A stretch of DNA of 9,326 nucleotides from Ruminococcus sp. GTDB taxonomy: Bacteria > Bacillota > Clostridia > Oscillospirales > Acutalibacteraceae. Under the pieces are notes generated by a model that worked only from the letters and a program-made list of their open reading frames with translations, made no database searches and was not told where the DNA came from. The first letter of the stretch is position 1; the number at the start of each line of letters is the position of its first letter. This document shows positions 7,374-9,326 of the stretch, piece by piece. The position numbers and the translations under genes are program-made. Location: NCBI GenBank assembly GCA_017380355.1, contig JAFOED010000077.1:1-9326 (forward strand). The letters are read 5' to 3'.

Positions 7374-8157
7374 TTGTATCCTCCTTTACGCCGAGAGCTT
7401 CTGCAAGTAACTCTGTGAAATAAACCACAGGAATATCTGCGCCGCTCTTTACAAGATTGTATTTACACAGCGGACAAGCAGTAATAATCATTTCTGCTCC
7501 TGCTGCCTTTGCGTTTTCGATAATCGCCTGACTGTTCTTTTTAGCAGTTTCAGGGCTCTGTGCAGAAATATAACCGCCACAGCACTCGTTTCTCTTAGCA
7601 TAAACTACTGCGTCAGCGCCTAAAGCTCTGATGAAATCCTCCATAATTGTCGGATTCTCAGGGTCGTCCATCTTCATAACTGTGTTTGGACGAAGGAGCA
7701 GACAGCCGTAATATGCAGCAATCTTCTTGCCTTTAAGAACATTCACAACTTTCTCTTTAAGTGTGTCAAATGTGACTAAGTCGCGTAACATCTCGAGATA
7801 GTGGTAAACCTCTGTTTCGCCGTTATACGCGCCATCTTCTGCCATATATCTGTTAACCTTGTCAGCAAACTGAGTATTAGTCTGCATCGCGTAGTTTGTC
7901 TGCTTTAATACATTGTGACAAGCTGAACATACAGATACGAGTGGCTGGTTTTTATCACTTGCGTATTTCAATGCACGGACTGATGAAAGTTTTGTAGCGA
8001 CCTCATCGTTAGCGGTTGTGAAAACGCCTCCGCAGCATTGCCAGTTTTCGATTTCTTCCAGAGTAACACCAAGCACATCTGCTGATTTATAAGCGTAGAT
8101 GTCAAGGTCTTTAGCCTTGTTTTTAAGGGTGCACCCAGGGAAATAACTAACCTTCAT
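7366..8157 (-). CDS. hdrB: HdrB: CCG-domain heterodisulfide reductase subunit B
   Basis: This 263-residue protein has two cysteine-rich CCG domains, which in methanogen HdrB bind two non-cubane [4Fe-4S] clusters that cleave the CoM-S-S-CoB disulfide. The first site is C9 (FPGCTLKNK), C41-C42-G-G, then C77 and C80 (CSACHN). The second is C152 (YYGCLLLRP), C192-C193-G-G, then C228 and C231 (CPLCKYN). Both sites appear complete, so chemistry on a disulfide, or electron relay at high potential, is plausible. Bacteria normally lack CoM and CoB, and in Desulfovibrio the acceptor is thought to be DsrC; no dsrC lies in this window. The gene starts 15 bases after the fumarase stop with GGAGG at 8165-8169. 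CCG domains also occur in glycolate oxidase and glycerol-3-phosphate dehydrogenase, but the neighbouring hdrC and hdrA settle the family. Confidence 0.93.
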   Translation of the reverse strand: MKVSYFPGCTLKNKAKDLDIYAYKSADVLGVTLEEIENWQCCGGVFTTANDEVATKLSSVRALKYASDKNQPLVSVCSACHNVLKQTNYAMQTNTQFADKVNRYMAEDGAYNGETEVYHYLEMLRDLVTFDTLKEKVVNVLKGKKIAAYYGCLLLRPNTVMKMDDPENPTIMEDFIRALGADAVVYAKRNECCGGYISAQSPETAKKNSQAIIENAKAAGAEMIITACPLCKYNLVKSGADIPVVYFTELLAEALGVKEDTNE

Positions 8158-8172
8158 TAAATTACCTCCGAT

Positions 8173-9326
8173 TTATACCATTTCTTCAGGGTGGAAAACC
8201 TCATCAAATCTTTCAGCAGTCAAGAAGCCGAGTTCTACACAAGCCTCTTTGAGTGAAATATTATCCTTAAATGCCTTTTTAGCAGTTTTTGCTGCGTTTT
8301 CATAACCGATGTATGGGTTAAGAGCTGTAACGAGCATTAAAGAGTTGTGCAGGTTATGGTGCATTTTCTCTTTGTTTGCCTTAATACCAACAGCACAGTT
8401 TTTGTTGAATGAAACAATAGCCTCAGCTAAAAGACGAGCTGACTGTAAGAAGTTGTAGATACATACAGGCATAAATACGTTAAGCTCGAAGTTACCCTGA
8501 GAAGCAGCCATAGTAACAGCTACGTCGTTACCCATAACCTGAACAGCAACCATAGTTACTGCTTCGCACTGTGTAGGGTTAACCTTACCAGGCATGATAG
8601 AAGAACCAGGCTCGTTTTCAGGAATGAAGATTTCTGAAAGGCCATCTCTAGGGCCTGATGCAAGCCATCTTACGTCGTTTGCGATTTTCATCATATCGCA
8701 AGCAAGAGCTTTTACAGCACCGTGTGCGAATACGAGCTCATCCTTAGAAGTGAGAGCGTGGAATTTATTAGCAGCTGTGACAAATGGCTTGCCTGTGAGG
8801 TTAGCAACCTCTTTAGCAACGCCTGTATCGAAGCCCTTAGGTGTGTTAAGACCTGTACCTACAGCAGTACCGCCGAGAGCGAGCTCGTAAAGCGGAGCAA
8901 TAGCGCGTTTTAAAAGCTCAACGTCTTTCTCTAAACTTGAACGCCAGCCGCTGATTTCCTGACTGAATGTGATTGGAGTAGCGTCCTGAAGATGTGTTCT
9001 ACCACTCTTTACGATGCCTTCGTTCTCTTTCTCGAGTCTTTTGAATGTCTCGATAAGAGTCTGTGCAGCAGGGATGAGCTTATCTTCGAGGATTAAAACA
9101 GCAGCGATGTGCATAGCTGTTGGGAAAGTGTCGTTTGATGACTGGCTCATATTAACATCATCGTTTGGATGAAGGAGCTTTTTGCCAGCAATCTGGTTGC
9201 CTCTATTTGCGATAACCTCGTTTGAGTTCATGTTTGACTGAGTGCCTGAGCCTGTCTGCCATACAACGAGTGGGAAGTGAGAGTTGAGCTCCCCGCTGAT
9301 AACCTCGTCACAAGCAGCTTTGATAG
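8173..9326 (-). CDS. fumC: Class II fumarate hydratase (fumarase C), N-terminus beyond window edge
   Basis: This enzyme interconverts malate and fumarate in the cytoplasm without an iron-sulfur cluster. About 383 C-terminal residues are visible; the frame stays open to the right edge, so roughly the first 80 residues of a usual ~460-residue protein are missing. A methionine codon at 9231 is internal, inside the conserved GSGTQSNMNSNEV segment, not a start. Other signatures are SSNDTFPTAMH in the substrate pocket, GRTHLQDATPI with the catalytic-site histidine, and the superfamily signature GSSIMPGKVNP at about 8575-8607, followed by TQCEA, which favours fumarase over aspartase or argininosuccinate lyase. 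It is the most upstream visible gene of the cluster and would supply fumarate to the reductase at the other end. Being co-transcribed is inferred from the 15-base spacing to hdrB. Confidence 0.95.
   Translation of the reverse strand, partial: IKAACDEVISGELNSHFPLVVWQTGSGTQSNMNSNEVIANRGNQIAGKKLLHPNDDVNMSQSSNDTFPTAMHIAAVLILEDKLIPAAQTLIETFKRLEKENEGIVKSGRTHLQDATPITFSQEISGWRSSLEKDVELLKRAIAPLYELALGGTAVGTGLNTPKGFDTGVAKEVANLTGKPFVTAANKFHALTSKDELVFAHGAVKALACDMMKIANDVRWLASGPRDGLSEIFIPENEPGSSIMPGKVNPTQCEAVTMVAVQVMGNDVAVTMAASQGNFELNVFMPVCIYNFLQSARLLAEAIVSFNKNCAVGIKANKEKMHHNLHNSLMLVTALNPYIGYENAAKTAKKAFKDNISLKEACVELGFLTAERFDEVFHPEEMV

Larger units (their letters stand above)
1..9326 (-). other. Candidate nine-gene operon: fumarase, HdrBCA, FlxDCBA, fumarate reductase pair
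   Basis: All nine genes lie on the minus strand. Neighbours either overlap (hdrB/hdrC 8 bases, hdrA/flxD 10, flxD/flxC 13, flxC/flxB 8, flxB/flxA 8) or are separated by only 12-15 bases (fumarase/hdrB, hdrC/hdrA, flxA/tfrB-like, tfrB-like/flavoprotein). No space is large enough for an internal promoter outside coding sequence, and I saw no terminator hairpin. Nearly every start has a GGAGG-type ribosome binding site. Together this indicates one transcript whose ends lie outside the window. The products form one redox set: an NADH-oxidising module, a heterodisulfide reductase-like bifurcation module and a fumarate-reducing module, plus the enzyme that makes fumarate. Single transcription is inferred from spacing only. 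Confidence 0.85.

Noticed and set aside
4977..8157. QmoABC or sulfur-oxidising sHdr system
   Set aside because: QmoABC needs two HdrA-like proteins and a membrane HdrE-like part, and sHdr has a different gene set with lipoate-binding proteins. Here there is a single HdrA with standard HdrB, HdrC and MvhD-type partners.
9229..9231. ATG as the start of fumarase
   Set aside because: The frame continues upstream to the edge with conserved fumarase residues (HFPLVVWQTGSGTQSN), so this methionine is internal.
1..9326. CRISPR, mobile elements, tRNA or riboswitch
   Set aside because: Coding sequence fills the window. I saw no repeat array, transposase, inverted-repeat ends, RNA gene or structured leader.

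Overview
The window is a densely packed, single-strand gene cluster. Nine genes all read on the minus strand, with no gap larger than about 16 bases. It looks like a chromosomal metabolic operon of an anaerobic bacterium, most likely a Bacillota (Clostridia-like) species. The basis for that guess is the moderate base composition, strong AGGAGG ribosome binding sites before nearly every gene, an oxygen-sensitive iron-sulfur inventory and no membrane proteins. I cannot name the genus. The first gene (at the right edge) and the last gene (at the left edge) both run out of the window, so neither the promoter nor the terminator can be seen.

In transcription order, from high to low coordinates: a class II fumarase (8173 to the edge, N-terminus missing); hdrB, hdrC and hdrA, encoding heterodisulfide reductase-like subunits (8157 down to 4977); flxD, flxC, flxB and flxA, the NADH dehydrogenase-like module that accompanies HdrABC in the FlxABCD-HdrABC complex known from Desulfovibrio (4986 down to 1725); then a 224-residue iron-sulfur protein like the N-terminal half of thiol:fumarate reductase TfrB (1709-1035); and the flavoprotein subunit of a fumarate reductase/succinate dehydrogenase-family enzyme (1022 to the left edge, C-terminus missing).

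How they may work together (inference): fumarase makes fumarate from malate and the last two genes reduce it to succinate. FlxA has FAD, NAD and [2Fe-2S] motifs, so NADH would enter there and pass through FlxB/FlxC and FlxD (MvhD type) to HdrA, the flavin bifurcation site. One electron branch would reduce ferredoxin. The other would pass via HdrC/HdrB towards a high-potential acceptor, which the gene context suggests is fumarate, directly or through a disulfide. This would be a soluble, quinone-independent, energy-conserving fumarate reductase. The individual families are known. Their linkage in one operon, the lack of an HdrB domain in the TfrB-like subunit, the lack of a membrane anchor or quinone-type [3Fe-4S] subunit, and the missing FAD-linking histidine are the parts worth testing.
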